64,000 bases of DNA from Salipiger mangrovisoli (GCF_015223355.1 NZ_JADFFK010000001.1:124001-188000), one strand, 5' to 3'; shown: positions 18,563-29,345, counted from the first letter of the stretch. The notes: generated by a model from the sequence alone, not told the origin. Translations and numbers: made by a program.

Positions 18563-19957
18563 ATGGCTTCGCAAAGCTTCGACATGATCGTCATCGGTGC
18601 AGGACCCGGGGGCTATGTCGCCGCCATCCGCGGCGCGCAGCTCGGCCTGAAGGTGGCCGTGGTGGAGCGCGAGCACATGGGTGGCATCTGCCTCAACTGG
18701 GGCTGCATTCCGACCAAGGCGCTGCTGCGCAGCTCGGAGATCTACCACTTCATGCAGCGCGCCAAGGACTACGGTCTCACCGCCGAGAAGATCGGCTATG
18801 ACCTCGACGCGGTGGTCAAGCGCTCGCGCGGCGTGGCCAAGCAGCTGAACTCGGGCGTCACCCACCTGCTGAAGAAGAACAAGGTCACCGCTTTCATGGG
18901 CGAGGCGACCATCCCCGCCAAGGGCAAGGTCACCGTCAAGACCGACAAGGGCACCGAGGAGCTGACCGCGAAGAACATCGTGATCGCCACCGGTGCCCGC
19001 GCCCGCGAGCTGCCGGGGCTGGAGGCCGACGGCGATTGCGTCTGGACCTACAAGCACGCGCTGGTGCCGTCGCGCATGCCCAAGAAGCTGCTGGTCATCG
19101 GCTCGGGCGCCATCGGCATCGAGTTCGCCAGCTTCTACAACACGCTCGGCGCCGATACGACGGTGGTCGAGGTGATGGACCGCATCCTGCCGGTGGAGGA
19201 CGAGGAGATCTCGAAATTCGCCAAGAAGCAGTTCGAGAAGCAGGGCATGACCATCCGCGAGAAGACCATGGTCAAGCAGCTCGACCGCGCCAAGGGCAAG
19301 GTCACCGCGCATATCGAGCAGAACGGCAAGACCACCAAGGAAGAGTTCGACACGGTGATCTCGGCGGTCGGCATCGTCGGCAACACCGAGGGGCTGGGCC
19401 TCGAGGCGCTCGGCGTGAAGGTCGAGCGCACCCATGTGGTGGTGGACAAGCACTGCCGCACGGGCATCGAGGGTGTCTACGCCATCGGCGACATCGCCGG
19501 CGCGCCCTGGCTGGCACACAAGGCATCGCATGAAGGCGTCATGGTGGCCGAGCTGATCGCCGGCGGCCACCCGCACGCAGTCGAGCCCTCGTCGATCGCC
19601 GGCTGCACCTATTGCCACCCGCAGGTTGCCTCGGTTGGCCTGACCGAGGCCAAGGCCAAGGAAGCCGGCTACAAGATCAAGGTCGGCCGCTTCCCCTTCA
19701 TCGGCAACGGCAAGGCGATCGCGCTCGGCGAGCCCGAGGGCCTGGTCAAGACGATCTTCGACGAGAAGACCGGCGAGCTGCTCGGCGCGCACATGGTCGG
19801 CGCGGAAGTCACCGAGCTGATCCAGGGCTACGTGGTGGGCCGCCAGCTCGAGACCACCGAGGAGGACCTGATGAACACCGTCTTCCCGCACCCGACGCTG
19901 TCGGAGATGATGCACGAGAGCGTGCTCGACGCCTACGGCCGGGCGATCCACTTCTGA
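18563..19957 (+). CDS. lpdA: Dihydrolipoyl dehydrogenase
   Basis: FAD-dependent disulfide oxidoreductase (464 residues), the E3 component of 2-oxoacid dehydrogenase or glycine cleavage complexes. FAD binding is by IVIGAGPGGYVAA. The redox disulfide lies in GGICLNWGCIPTKALL (about 37-52), the NAD-binding GSGAIGIEFASFY near residue 180, and the catalytic His-Glu pair in FPHPTLSEMMHE near the C-terminus. The ATG at 18563 follows GGGAGAG; the longer ATG-less upstream extension was rejected. It stands alone here, without its E1/E2 partners, and ends in a clear terminator. Confidence 0.96.
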   Translation: MASQSFDMIVIGAGPGGYVAAIRGAQLGLKVAVVEREHMGGICLNWGCIPTKALLRSSEIYHFMQRAKDYGLTAEKIGYDLDAVVKRSRGVAKQLNSGVTHLLKKNKVTAFMGEATIPAKGKVTVKTDKGTEELTAKNIVIATGARARELPGLEADGDCVWTYKHALVPSRMPKKLLVIGSGAIGIEFASFYNTLGADTTVVEVMDRILPVEDEEISKFAKKQFEKQGMTIREKTMVKQLDRAKGKVTAHIEQNGKTTKEEFDTVISAVGIVGNTEGLGLEALGVKVERTHVVVDKHCRTGIEGVYAIGDIAGAPWLAHKASHEGVMVAELIAGGHPHAVEPSSIAGCTYCHPQVASVGLTEAKAKEAGYKIKVGRFPFIGNGKAIALGEPEGLVKTIFDEKTGELLGAHMVGAEVTELIQGYVVGRQLETTEEDLMNTVFPHPTLSEMMHESVLDAYGRAIHF

Positions 19958-19981
19958 GATCGACGCAGGATCAAAGACACG

Positions 19982-20010
19982 AAAGGGCGCCCGCGAGAGG
20001 CGCCCTTTTT
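19982..20010 (+). terminator. Terminator of lpdA
   Basis: A 10-bp stem (AAAGGGCGCC at 19982-19991, GGCGCCCTTT at 19999-20008) runs into a T5 tract 25 bases after the stop. Classic rho-independent form. Confidence 0.85.
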
Positions 20011-20040
20011 CATGGGCCGTTTTTCCGGGGAAGGAGGCGA

Positions 20041-20181
20041 GGGGGCGCCGCCCCCGTCCGCTGGCGCGGACTCCCCCGGGATATTTGGACCTAGAAGAAG
20101 TCGGCAGGTCCGCGTTTCTTCTAGGTCCAAATATCCCGGGGGTGAATTCGCCAACGGCGAAGAAGGGGCAGCGCCCCCTTT
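20041..20181. repeat. Composite palindromic element, two facing copies
   Basis: Two copies of the element described in the findings face each other between lpdA and the HD gene. The left copy has a G5C-type hairpin (20041-20055), a small hairpin GTCCGC/GCGGAC (20056-20071) and the 27-base arm (20073-20099). The right copy has the arm (20116-20142, an exact inverse), a small hairpin TTCGCC/GGCGAA (20147-20161) and a GGGGC/GCCCC hairpin (to about 20181). The arm ends AGAAGAA and contains CCCGGGATATTTGGACC. Probably an RNA-structure or REP-like repeat that also terminates both convergent transcripts. Confidence 0.85.
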
Positions 20182-20189
20182 CGGCGCTG

Positions 20190-20789
20190 TCAGTGCGAGA
20201 GGCGCGCGAGGAAGGCCTCGACCTTGGGTGCCAGCCAGTCCCAGAGCTTGGGTGCGCCGCTCTGGATCTTCGGGGCCATCTTGCGCTCGAAGACCGGCCA
20301 GGTGACCTTGTAGTCGACCCAGGAGCCGCCCTCGGTGACGAGGTTCATGTTTGGCGGCTGGAAGCGGTCCACCGACTTGGCGAAGCGCGCGTCGGGGGTC
20401 GCATTGGCCTCGAACTCGTCCCAGAGCGCGCGCAGAGCGGCCCCCTGGTCGGCGGGGAGCAGTCCGAACAGCCGGTCCGCGGCGGCGGCTTCCTCGGCCT
20501 CCTTGGCGGCTTCGTCGACCTCGCCGAAAAACGGGTTGTCGCCGGCGTCGATCTCGACGAGGTCATGCAGCAGCAGCATCTTGATGACCCGCTCGATGGT
20601 CACCCCCTCCGGGGCGTGCTCGCCCAGCACCAGCGCGAAGAGTGCGAGGTGCCAGCTGTGCTCGGCGGAATTCTCGAAGCGCGCGCCATCCGAGGTCTTG
20701 GTGGCGCGGGTCACCGCCGAGAGCCTGCCGGCTTCGATGAGGAAGGCCATCTGCGCGTCGAGACGGCGGCTCGTGTCGGCGGGGCTCAT
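20190..20789 (-). CDS. HD domain-containing phosphohydrolase (YfbR-like)
   Basis: A 199-residue metal-dependent phosphohydrolase. The HD-type ligands are visible as NSAEHSWHLAL (about 40-50), LLLHDLVEIDAGD (about 72-84) and a later Asp in KSVDRFQP. This arrangement resembles YfbR/HDDC2 5'-deoxynucleotidases, so nucleotide-monophosphate dephosphorylation is the best guess. Its ATG overlaps the stop of the 80-residue gene upstream (ATGA), placing it last in a three-gene operon. The C-terminus ends next to the composite repeat. Confidence 0.85.
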   Translation of the reverse strand: MSPADTSRRLDAQMAFLIEAGRLSAVTRATKTSDGARFENSAEHSWHLALFALVLGEHAPEGVTIERVIKMLLLHDLVEIDAGDNPFFGEVDEAAKEAEEAAAADRLFGLLPADQGAALRALWDEFEANATPDARFAKSVDRFQPPNMNLVTEGGSWVDYKVTWPVFERKMAPKIQSGAPKLWDWLAPKVEAFLARLSH

Positions 20790-21028
20790 GCTTCGGGTGT
20801 CCCGCTGGCGGCCGCCTTCGCCGCGGTCAACCGCTCGACGAGGAAGGCCCGCGCCCGGCGCTCGGCGAGGCGGACACGGATCGAGGTGAGAAAGGCCTCT
20901 TCGAGCGTGGTGGAGGAGGCGCCGATGACCTTTGCCACCTCCATGAAGAAACGCTCGTCGCCGGTGAGCGACATCACCTTGAACGTGTCCTCGGCCAGCT
21001 TGTCGGCAAGCTCGGTGGTCAGGCTCAT
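20786..21028 (-). CDS. Conserved small helical protein, function unknown
   Basis: An 80-residue, mostly alpha-helical acidic/basic protein beginning MSLTTELADKLAEDTFKVM and ending in an Ala-rich tail. I do not recognise a characterised family. ATG 21028 has GGGGAG eight bases upstream, so it is preferred over the TTG at 21037. It sits between the hydrolase and HD genes with an ATGA overlap downstream and a 25-base gap upstream, so it is very likely translated and co-expressed with them. Confidence 0.7.
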   Translation of the reverse strand: MSLTTELADKLAEDTFKVMSLTGDERFFMEVAKVIGASSTTLEEAFLTSIRVRLAERRARAFLVERLTAAKAAASGTPEA

Positions 21029-21053
21029 GGGCTGCAACTCCCCGGCAGGCGCG

Positions 21054-21707
21054 TCAGCGCGTGGTCTCGGTCAGGCGACGCTTCACGTAGCCTGTGACAT
21101 TGTCGATCATCGTGCCCATGTGCGGCTCTTCGAAGAAGTGGCCGGCCCCCTCGATCTGCTCGTGGGTGATGGTGATGCCCTTCTGCTCCTTGAGCTTGTT
21201 GACCAGCGTCGTGGTGTCCGCCGGCGGCGCAACGCGGTCGCTCGTGCCGTTGATGATCAGCCCCGAGGAGGGGCAGGGCGCGAGGAAGGAGAAGTCGTAC
21301 ATGTTGGCCGGCGGCGAGACCGAGACGAAGCCGGTGATCTCGGGGCGGCGCATCAACAGCTGCATGCCGATCCAGGCGCCGAAGGAGAAGCCCGCGACCC
21401 AGCAATGCTTGGAGTTGTTGTTCATCGACTGCAGGTAGTCGAGCGCCGAGGCGGCATCGGAAAGCTCGCCGATGCCCTGGTCGTACTCGCCCTGGCTGCG
21501 CCCCACGCCGCGGAAGTTGAACCGCAGCACGGTGAATCCCATGTTGTAGAAGGCGTAGTGAAGGTTATAGACGACCTTGTTGTTCATCGTCCCGCCGAAC
21601 TGAGGGTGCGGGTGAAGGACGATGGCAATCGGGGCGTCATTGTCTTTTTGCGGATGATAGCGGCCTTCGAGGCGGCCTTCGGGTCCGGGAAAAATGACCT
21701 CGGGCAT
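21054..21707 (-). CDS. Alpha/beta hydrolase (dienelactone/YheT-like)
   Basis: A 217-residue alpha/beta hydrolase. AIVLHPHPQFGGTMNN (about 27-42) is the oxyanion region, FNFRGVGRSQG follows, and the nucleophile Ser lies in the G-F-S-F-G elbow (AGFSFGAWIG). NGTSDRVAPP supplies the Asp and GAGHFFEEP the His. The H-P-H-P motif near the N-terminus is typical of the alphaproteobacterial group. Substrate unknown. ATG at 21707 was chosen because upstream in-frame codons cross the iscR promoter region. It is divergent from iscR. Confidence 0.86.
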   Translation of the reverse strand: MPEVIFPGPEGRLEGRYHPQKDNDAPIAIVLHPHPQFGGTMNNKVVYNLHYAFYNMGFTVLRFNFRGVGRSQGEYDQGIGELSDAASALDYLQSMNNNSKHCWVAGFSFGAWIGMQLLMRRPEITGFVSVSPPANMYDFSFLAPCPSSGLIINGTSDRVAPPADTTTLVNKLKEQKGITITHEQIEGAGHFFEEPHMGTMIDNVTGYVKRRLTETTR

Positions 21708-21744
21708 CGGGCGGAAGTGCTCCTGATCGGTGTGCGCGAAATTG

Positions 21745-21773
21745 TTGACGAAATTTCCGCGGCACTTTAGAAC
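21745..21773 (+). promoter_or_regulatory. Candidate promoter of the iscR-suf operon
   Basis: TTGACG (21745-21750), a 17-base spacer and TAGAAC (21768-21773). The -10 lies inside the palindrome at 21766-21782, so a protein on that site would block RNA polymerase. The predicted transcript would have a leader of about 95 bases before iscR. Confidence 0.5.
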
Positions 21774-21782
21774 GTTTCTAAA
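21766..21782. promoter_or_regulatory. Irr-type iron control element (ICE box)
   Basis: TTTAGAA-CGT-TTCTAAA is a perfect match to the published ICE consensus TTTAGAA-N3-TTCTAAA for the heme-responsive iron regulator Irr of alphaproteobacteria. It overlaps the candidate -10 box. It lies 94 bases before the iscR start codon and 59 bases before the divergent hydrolase start, so it could act on either side. Confidence 0.7.
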
Positions 21783-21825
21783 TCCCGTGCGGGCACGGGA
21801 GAGGGCTTGATTGCAGATATGCAAT
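21783..21825. promoter_or_regulatory. Two further palindromes in the iscR leader
   Basis: TCCCGTGC-GG-GCACGGGA (21783-21800) directly abuts the ICE box. ATTGCA-GATA-TGCAAT (21810-21825) follows it, and a direct repeat GGTCAAGGTCAA lies at 21831-21842. Any of these could be an IscR or other iron-regulator site, or leader RNA structure; I cannot tell which. Confidence 0.4.
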
Positions 21826-21875
21826 TGCCCGGTCAAGGTCAATCGGTTGGGCGCGAAGGCGTCCGGGAGGCATGC

Positions 21876-22379
21876 GTGAAGCTGAGCACCAAGGGACGCT
21901 ACGCGATGGTCGCGCTGGTCGATATCGCCCTTCAGCCCGAGGGCGACCTGGTGACGCTGGGGGATATCTCGAAGCGTCAGGACATCTCGCTGCCCTATCT
22001 CGAGCAGCTTTTCGTGAAGCTGCGGCGGGCGGGGCTGGTGGCCTCGGTGCGCGGACCGGGAGGCGGCTACCGCCTGGCGCGGACCACCGACCAGATCCGC
22101 GTGGTGGACGTGCTGGCGGCGGTCGACGAGACGGTGGACGCGATGCACAAGGGGGCGGGCGCCTCGGGCGGGGCCTCGGGCAGCCGCGCGCAGTCGCTGT
22201 CGAACCGGCTCTGGCAGTCGCTTTCGGCGCATGTCTACGTCTACCTGCACCAGGCGCGGCTGTCGGATGTGGTGGGCAATGCGCTGGCCCCCTGTCCGGC
22301 GGTGCCCTCGCTCTTTGCCGTGGTCGATGAGCCGGTCTCGGAGGACGAGCACGAGGACATCCTCTCCGACGAGGCGTGA
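21876..22379 (+). CDS. iscR: Rrf2-family iron-sulfur regulator IscR
   Basis: A 167-residue winged-helix regulator. KLSTKGRYAMVALVDIALQ (2-20) is the start of the HTH, and PYLEQLFVKLRRAGLVASVRGPGGGYRLAR carries the recognition helix and wing. The three-cysteine cluster motif of E. coli IscR is absent; the only cysteine is Cys140. That is the atypical form described for Rhodobacter sphaeroides IscR, which binds an Fe-S cluster with a single Cys and represses iron-sulfur genes. GTG 21876 follows CGGGAGG. The ATG at 21872 is out of frame. It is first gene of the suf operon. Confidence 0.92.
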   Translation: MKLSTKGRYAMVALVDIALQPEGDLVTLGDISKRQDISLPYLEQLFVKLRRAGLVASVRGPGGGYRLARTTDQIRVVDVLAAVDETVDAMHKGAGASGGASGSRAQSLSNRLWQSLSAHVYVYLHQARLSDVVGNALAPCPAVPSLFAVVDEPVSEDEHEDILSDEA

Positions 22380-22431
22380 GCGCAAGGCGCCGCGCGGGAC
22401 GAAACCTTAGCAAGATGAAAGAGGGGGCGGC

Positions 22432-23475
22432 GTGACGCGGGCCTATCTCGACTGGAATGCCACGGCGCCGCTACGGGCCGAGGCGCGGGACGCGATGATC
22501 GCGGCGATGGATCTGGTGGGCAATCCGTCCTCGGTCCATGCCGAAGGGCGTGCGGCCAAGAGCCTGATGGAGACGGCGCGGGCGCAGGTCGCCTCGGCCC
22601 TCGGGGCGGATGGGGCGGATGTGGTCTTCGTGTCCGGTGCGACCGAGGCGGCGGCGCTGGCCTGTGCCGGGCGCGGTCTGCAAGGTGCCGACATCGAGCA
22701 TGACGCCCTGGCGGCCTGGCTTACCTGCGACCTGCCGGTGGACCGGCAGGGGCGCGTCACGGTCGCCGATGCGGCGATCACCGCCCTGCAGGCGGCGAAC
22801 TCGGAAACCGGCGTGGTGCAGGAGTTGCCGCAGGGGCTGGCGGTGATCGACGCCACGCAGATCTTTGGCAAGTTGCCCTTCGCCTTCAACTGGTCCGGCG
22901 CGCAGATGGCCATCGTCTCGGCGCACAAGCTGGGCGGGCCCAAGGGAATCGGCGCGCTGGTGATGAAGCGCGGCACCGACCTTCCGCCACAGTTGCGCGG
23001 CGGCGGCCAGGAGATGGGCCGCCGCGCCGGCACCGAGAACCTGCTCGGCATAGCGGGATTTGGCGCAGCCGCTGAGGCAGCCGCGCGCGATTTGGCCGAT
23101 GACGTATGGACAGGAATCGAAAAACTTAGAACTATTCTAGAAAATGCTATTGCGGCTGCCGCTCCAGAGACTATTTTTGTCGGGAATGGTGCGCCGCGCC
23201 TGCCGAACACCTCGTGCTTTGCCCTGCCGGGGTGGAAGGGCGAGACGCAGGTGATGCAGATGGACCTCGCCGGGTTCGCGATCTCGGCGGGCTCGGCCTG
23301 TTCAAGCGGCAAGGTCCGCGCCTCCCGCGTGTTGCGGGCAATGGGATTCGACGACGACGTGGCCGGCAGCGCGATCCGCGTGAGCCTCGGTCCGACGACA
23401 CGGGAAGAGGACGTGCTGCGCTTCGCCGAGGCCTGGGCACGTCAGTATCGGAAGAAATACGCGCCGGGGCTCTGA
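22432..23475 (+). CDS. Cysteine desulfurase (IscS/NifS-like, shortened)
   Basis: PLP-dependent class V aminotransferase fold that releases sulfur from cysteine. YLDWNATAPLR opens the protein, the PLP lysine is Lys166 in SAHKLGGPKG, and the catalytic Cys290 is in SAGSACSSGK on the mobile loop, as in IscS-type enzymes. At 347 residues it is about 50 shorter than IscS, mainly by missing sequence between residues 75 and 130. It is therefore a compact, divergent member. GTG start at 22432. Codons for residues 223-247 are AT-rich and unlike the rest of the gene. A second desulfurase, sufS, ends the same operon. Confidence 0.88.
   Translation: MTRAYLDWNATAPLRAEARDAMIAAMDLVGNPSSVHAEGRAAKSLMETARAQVASALGADGADVVFVSGATEAAALACAGRGLQGADIEHDALAAWLTCDLPVDRQGRVTVADAAITALQAANSETGVVQELPQGLAVIDATQIFGKLPFAFNWSGAQMAIVSAHKLGGPKGIGALVMKRGTDLPPQLRGGGQEMGRRAGTENLLGIAGFGAAAEAAARDLADDVWTGIEKLRTILENAIAAAAPETIFVGNGAPRLPNTSCFALPGWKGETQVMQMDLAGFAISAGSACSSGKVRASRVLRAMGFDDDVAGSAIRVSLGPTTREEDVLRFAEAWARQYRKKYAPGL
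23125..23141. promoter_or_regulatory. ICE-like palindrome inside the cysteine desulfurase gene
   Basis: CTTAGAA-CTA-TTCTAGA matches the ICE consensus at 12 of 14 defined positions. It sits in an AT-rich island of about 90 bases (23095-23190) within otherwise GC-rich coding sequence, about 400 bases upstream of sufB. It may be an internal iron-responsive control site or chance. Confidence 0.35.
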
Positions 23476-23545
23476 GCCGGGTGCATGACCGGAAACGCAG
23501 GGTGGCGCGCGGCGCTTGCCCCGGGACGACAGGAGATAAAGGCTG

Positions 23546-25066
<1,521 letters not shown>

Positions 25067-25090
25067 GGCCCGCCGCGAAGGAGACGTCCG

Positions 25091-25285
25091 ATGCTGCAAC
25101 AGCTGGTCATGGACTCCGCCGGAGCAGCGGTCGGCGTCTTCCTGGGCGTGCTGATCGGGCTCGGCATGCGCAAGCGCAAGGGCAACACCGAGGGGCTTCT
25201 GGCCGACTCGGTGCTGCTTACCGCAAGCGCCGCCGCCGGGCTCGCGCTGCTTGTCATGATGGCGTTCCGCTATTTCCTGAACTGA
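25091..25285 (+). CDS. Small two-helix membrane protein in the suf operon
   Basis: A 64-residue protein with two hydrophobic segments (about 9-25 and 39-60) separated by a basic loop [11 protein letters not shown] do not recognise a family. It lies 24 bases after sufB and 10 bases before the YbjQ-like gene, on the same strand, with GAAGGAG just before the ATG. Translation and co-transcription with suf are therefore likely. Its topology suggests both ends outside with the basic loop in the cytoplasm. Confidence 0.75.
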   Translation: MLQQLVMDSAGAAVGVFLGVLIGLGMRKRKGNTEGLLADSVLLTASAAAGLALLVMMAFRYFLN

Positions 25286-25295
25286 GGCGCGGCCG

Positions 25296-25613
25296 ATGAT
25301 CATCACCACCACTCCCAGCATCGAAGGCCATCGCATCACGTCCTACAAGGGCGTGGTCGTGGGCGAGGCGATCATGGGCGCCAACGTGGTGCGCGATCTC
25401 TTCGCGCGGGTCACCGACGTCATCGGCGGTCGCTCGGGTGCCTATGAGGCCAAGCTGCAGGATGCCCGCGACGTGGCCATGCGCGAGCTCAAGGACCGCG
25501 CCGTCGCGCTCGGGGCGAACGCGGTGGTCGGTGTCGATCTCGACTACGAGGTGGTGGGCGACTCGATGCTCATGGTCTCGGTGTCGGGCACGGCGGTGGT
25601 GATCACGCCATGA
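25296..25613 (+). CDS. YbjQ family (heavy-metal-binding domain) protein
   Basis: A 105-residue YbjQ/UPF0145 protein. The fold hallmarks are the N-terminal [62 protein letters not shown] and the C-terminal SVSGTAVVI. The family forms dodecahedral pentamers and was named heavy-metal-binding by inference; its real role is unclear. Its stop overlaps the next ATG (ATGA). Placement inside suf suggests a link to metal or redox stress, but this is inference. Confidence 0.88.
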   Translation: MIITTTPSIEGHRITSYKGVVVGEAIMGANVVRDLFARVTDVIGGRSGAYEAKLQDARDVAMRELKDRAVALGANAVVGVDLDYEVVGDSMLMVSVSGTAVVITP

Positions 25614-26206
25614 CCGAGGCGCTGGCTCGGCCCGAGCTGACACTGCCCGAGGCGGAGGCGGCGCTGCTGCGTGCGGAATACGCGCGTGCGGCGGTGATCC
25701 TCGAATACGGCTCGGGCGGCTCGACCGTGCAGGCCGGCGAGATGCCCGGCAAGACCGTCTTCTCGGTCGAGTCGGACAAGGACTGGGCGCAGATGATGCG
25801 TCGCTGGTTCACCGAGACCCCGCCCGCCGAGGGGACCGAGGTGGATGTCATCTGGTCCGACATCGGGCCGACCAAGGAATGGGGCCACCCGGTCGACGAG
25901 ATCGAGTGGCGCAGCTTCCCGGAGTACCCGCTGAAGGTCTGGGAGCTGCCCGAGTTCCGCCAGCCCGACGTGGTGCTGGTGGATGGCCGCTTTCGCGAAG
26001 GCTGCGCGCTTGCCGCGGCCTTCCTGACCGAGAAACCGCTGGTGCTGCTCTTCGACGACTACGCACCGCGGGCGCACTATCACAAGGTCGAGCACTGGCT
26101 CGGCCGACCGCAAATGACCGGCCGCATGGCCCGGTTCGAGATCGTCCCACAGGCCTTCCCGGTGAAGGACCTGCTGCGGATCATGAAACTGACCGTGCGG
26201 CCCTGA
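25610..26206 (+). CDS. Rossmann-type protein, SAM-methyltransferase-like, function unknown
   Basis: A 198-residue protein. [17 protein letters not shown] (about 29-45) resembles motif I of SAM-dependent methyltransferases, and [14 protein letters not shown] (about 50-63) places an acidic residue at the end of strand 2, as in motif [15 protein letters not shown] (about 125-137) resembles the motif IV strand. The later motifs are not clear, so catalysis is unproven. It is common near other genes in alphaproteobacteria as a conserved hypothetical. It overlaps the YbjQ gene and precedes sufC by 24 bases. Confidence 0.65.
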   Translation: MTEALARPELTLPEAEAALLRAEYARAAVILEYGSGGSTVQAGEMPGKTVFSVESDKDWAQMMRRWFTETPPAEGTEVDVIWSDIGPTKEWGHPVDEIEWRSFPEYPLKVWELPEFRQPDVVLVDGRFREGCALAAAFLTEKPLVLLFDDYAPRAHYHKVEHWLGRPQMTGRMARFEIVPQAFPVKDLLRIMKLTVRP

Positions 26207-26230
26207 CCGCACCCCCAAGGAGGGAAACCT

Positions 26231-26985
<755 letters not shown>

Positions 26986-26986
<1 letters not shown>

Positions 26987-28266
26987 TGGCACTTCCCCAA
27001 GTCAAGCAGACCGCGACCGACGCGCGTCTGGCCGCGCTCAGCCTGCCCGAGGGCGGCTGGTCGCGCCCGGCCCGCGAGTCGGCGCTGGCGCGCGTGCAGG
27101 CCATGGGCCTGCCCGGCGGCCGTGACGAGTACTGGAAATACACCCGCCCCGACACGCTGACCGCCGTCGAGGCGCCCTCGGCCGCGGTGCTCAACGTCAC
27201 CGACGAGGCGCCGGTCTTCGGCGCGCGCGACCGGCTCAAGGTCGTCTTCGTCGACGGCGTGTTCAGCGCCGAAGAATCCGACGAGCTGGCCCTCGAGGGG
27301 CTGACCATCGAGCGTCTTGCCGAGGCTTCGGACATCCACTGGGCCAAGGACCTCTACGGCACGCTGGAAACCAATGGCCAGACCCCGGTCGAGCGCCCGC
27401 TCGCCGCGCTCAACACCGCCTTCGCCACCGACGGCCTGCTGATCCGCGTGACCGGCAAGGTCGAAAAGCCCGTGCACCTGCTCTATCGCCACGAGAGCGA
27501 CAGCTCCGACGCGATCCTGCACCACGTGGTGAAGGTCGAAGAGGGCGGCGATGTGACGTTGCTCGAATCCGGCCCCGCCGCCGCGCGCTTCAACAAGGTG
27601 ATCGAAGTCGACGTCGCCGATGGCGCCGGTTTCCACCATGTGCGCGTGCAGGGCCGCGACCACGAGCGCCGCGCCGCGACGCATATCTTCGGCCGCCTCG
27701 GCACCGAGAGCACCTTCAAGACCTTCACCCTCACGGTGAACGGCGTGCTGACCCGCAACGAGGCGGTGATCGAGCTGACCGGCGACGATGCCGCGGTGCA
27801 TATCGCGGGCGCCTGCATGGGCGACGGCGATTTCCACCACGACGACACGGTGTTTGTCACCCATGACGCGGTGAACTGCGAAAGCCGGCAGATCTTCAAG
27901 AAGGTGCTGCGCAACGGCGCGACCGGCGTCTTCCAGGGCAAGATCCTGGTCAAGCCCGGCGCGCAGAAGACCGACGGCTACCAGATCAGCCAGTCGCTGC
28001 TGCTGGACGAGGACAGCCAGTTCCTCGCCAAGCCGGAGCTCGAGATCTACGCCGACGACGTGGCCTGCTCGCACGGCTCGACCTCGGGCGCGATCGACGA
28101 AGACGGTCTTTTCTACCTGCGCGCCCGCGGCGTGCCGCGCGGCACCGCCGAGGACCTGCTGACCATCGCCTTCATCGCGGAAGCGGTGCAGGAGGTCGAG
28201 GACGAGAGCATCCAGGAAGAGATCAACGAGCTGGTCGCGGCCTGGCTGGGCCGGCGCCGCGGCTGA
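26986..28266 (+). CDS. sufD: Fe-S cluster assembly protein SufD
   Basis: A 426-residue SufD, paralogue of SufB and partner in SufBC2D, involved in iron acquisition by the scaffold. The N-terminal GRDEYWKYTRPD (about 40-51) and the C-terminal ADDVACSHGSTSGAIDED with YLRARGVPRG (about 358-390) are diagnostic. The His in SHG is the residue expected at the SufB-SufD interface. The ATG at 26986 overlaps sufC's stop by one base. Its own stop overlaps the next start (TGATG), keeping the operon continuous. Confidence 0.96.
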
Positions 28267-28775
28267 TGTCGCTCTCGCGCGAGATCGCCGCGACCTACCG
28301 GGGGCCGGGCGCGGTGATGCGCCGCCTGCTGTCGCAGGGCCCCCGCGAGGACCGGGCGCTGATGCTCGTCATGGCAGCCTGCGCGATGTTCTTCGTCGCG
28401 CAAATGCCGGCGCTCGCGCGGCAGGCCTATCTTTCGGGCGCCGAGCTCAACCCGCTCATGGGGGCCTCGCTGCTGGCCTGCATGGTGATCCTGCCGCTCG
28501 CGCTCTACGTGCTGGCGGCGCTGAGCCACCTGGTGGCCAAGCTCTTCCGTGGCCGGGGCACCGGCTACGGCGCGCGGCTGGCGCTGTTCTGGGCGCTGCT
28601 GGCGGCAAGCCCGCTGGCGCTGCTCAACGGGCTGGTGGCGGGGTTCGTGGGGCAGGGCGTGCAGCTCTCGCTCGTCGGGCTCCTGTGGTTCGCGGTCTTC
28701 CTGTGGTTCTGGATCAGCGGCCTCAGGGCCGTCGAATGGCCCGGCGACCGGATGGCCGAACGGCCCGCTGCATGA
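28266..28775 (+). CDS. YIP1-family integral membrane protein (first of pair)
   Basis: A 169-residue protein with a short cytoplasmic start and about four to five hydrophobic helices, the first near residue 36. The segment LYVLAALSHLVAKLFRGRG resembles the YIP1 domain. The function of bacterial YIP1-like proteins is not known. Its start overlaps the sufD stop and its stop overlaps the next start (ATGA), so it is translationally coupled on both sides. Confidence 0.72.
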   Translation: MSLSREIAATYRGPGAVMRRLLSQGPREDRALMLVMAACAMFFVAQMPALARQAYLSGAELNPLMGASLLACMVILPLALYVLAALSHLVAKLFRGRGTGYGARLALFWALLAASPLALLNGLVAGFVGQGVQLSLVGLLWFAVFLWFWISGLRAVEWPGDRMAERPAA

Positions 28776-29345
28776 GTGTGGCGGGCCTTCTTTCGCTGGC
28801 GTGGCAGACCGTCCTCGCCCCGCGCGACGTGGCGCGGACGCTGCTGGACCTGCGCCTGTCGCGCGAGGCGCTGCTGACCGGCTTTGGGCTGGTGGTGGCG
28901 CTGAACGCGCTGCTCGTCGGGCTGATGCAGCTCGGCGGCGAGCTGGGGTCCGTGGCCGGGCTGATGCCGGTGCCGATGGCGCTGTTTCTGGCGGTGATGC
29001 TGGCGGGCTCGATCGCCGCGCTGACCTGGGCCGGGCGCAGCTTCGGCGGCCGCGCGCGGCTCGAAGATGTGGCGGTGCTGCTGATCTGGCTGCAGGGGCT
29101 GCGGGCGCTGGCGCAGCTCGGCGTGGCGCTGGTCGGCGCGGTCTCGGGCGGCCTTGCGGTGCTGCTGGTGCTGGCCGCGCTGCTGGTCGGCCTGTGGATC
29201 CTCGTCGCCTTCCTCGACGAGGCGCATGGCTTCGGCAGCCCTTTAAAGGCGCTGCTGGTGCTGATACTCGCGACCCTGGCGCTGCTCGCGGCGCTGATGA
29301 TGATACTCTCCCTGCTGGGAGCGGGCCCGAACGGGATGGCTAGCT

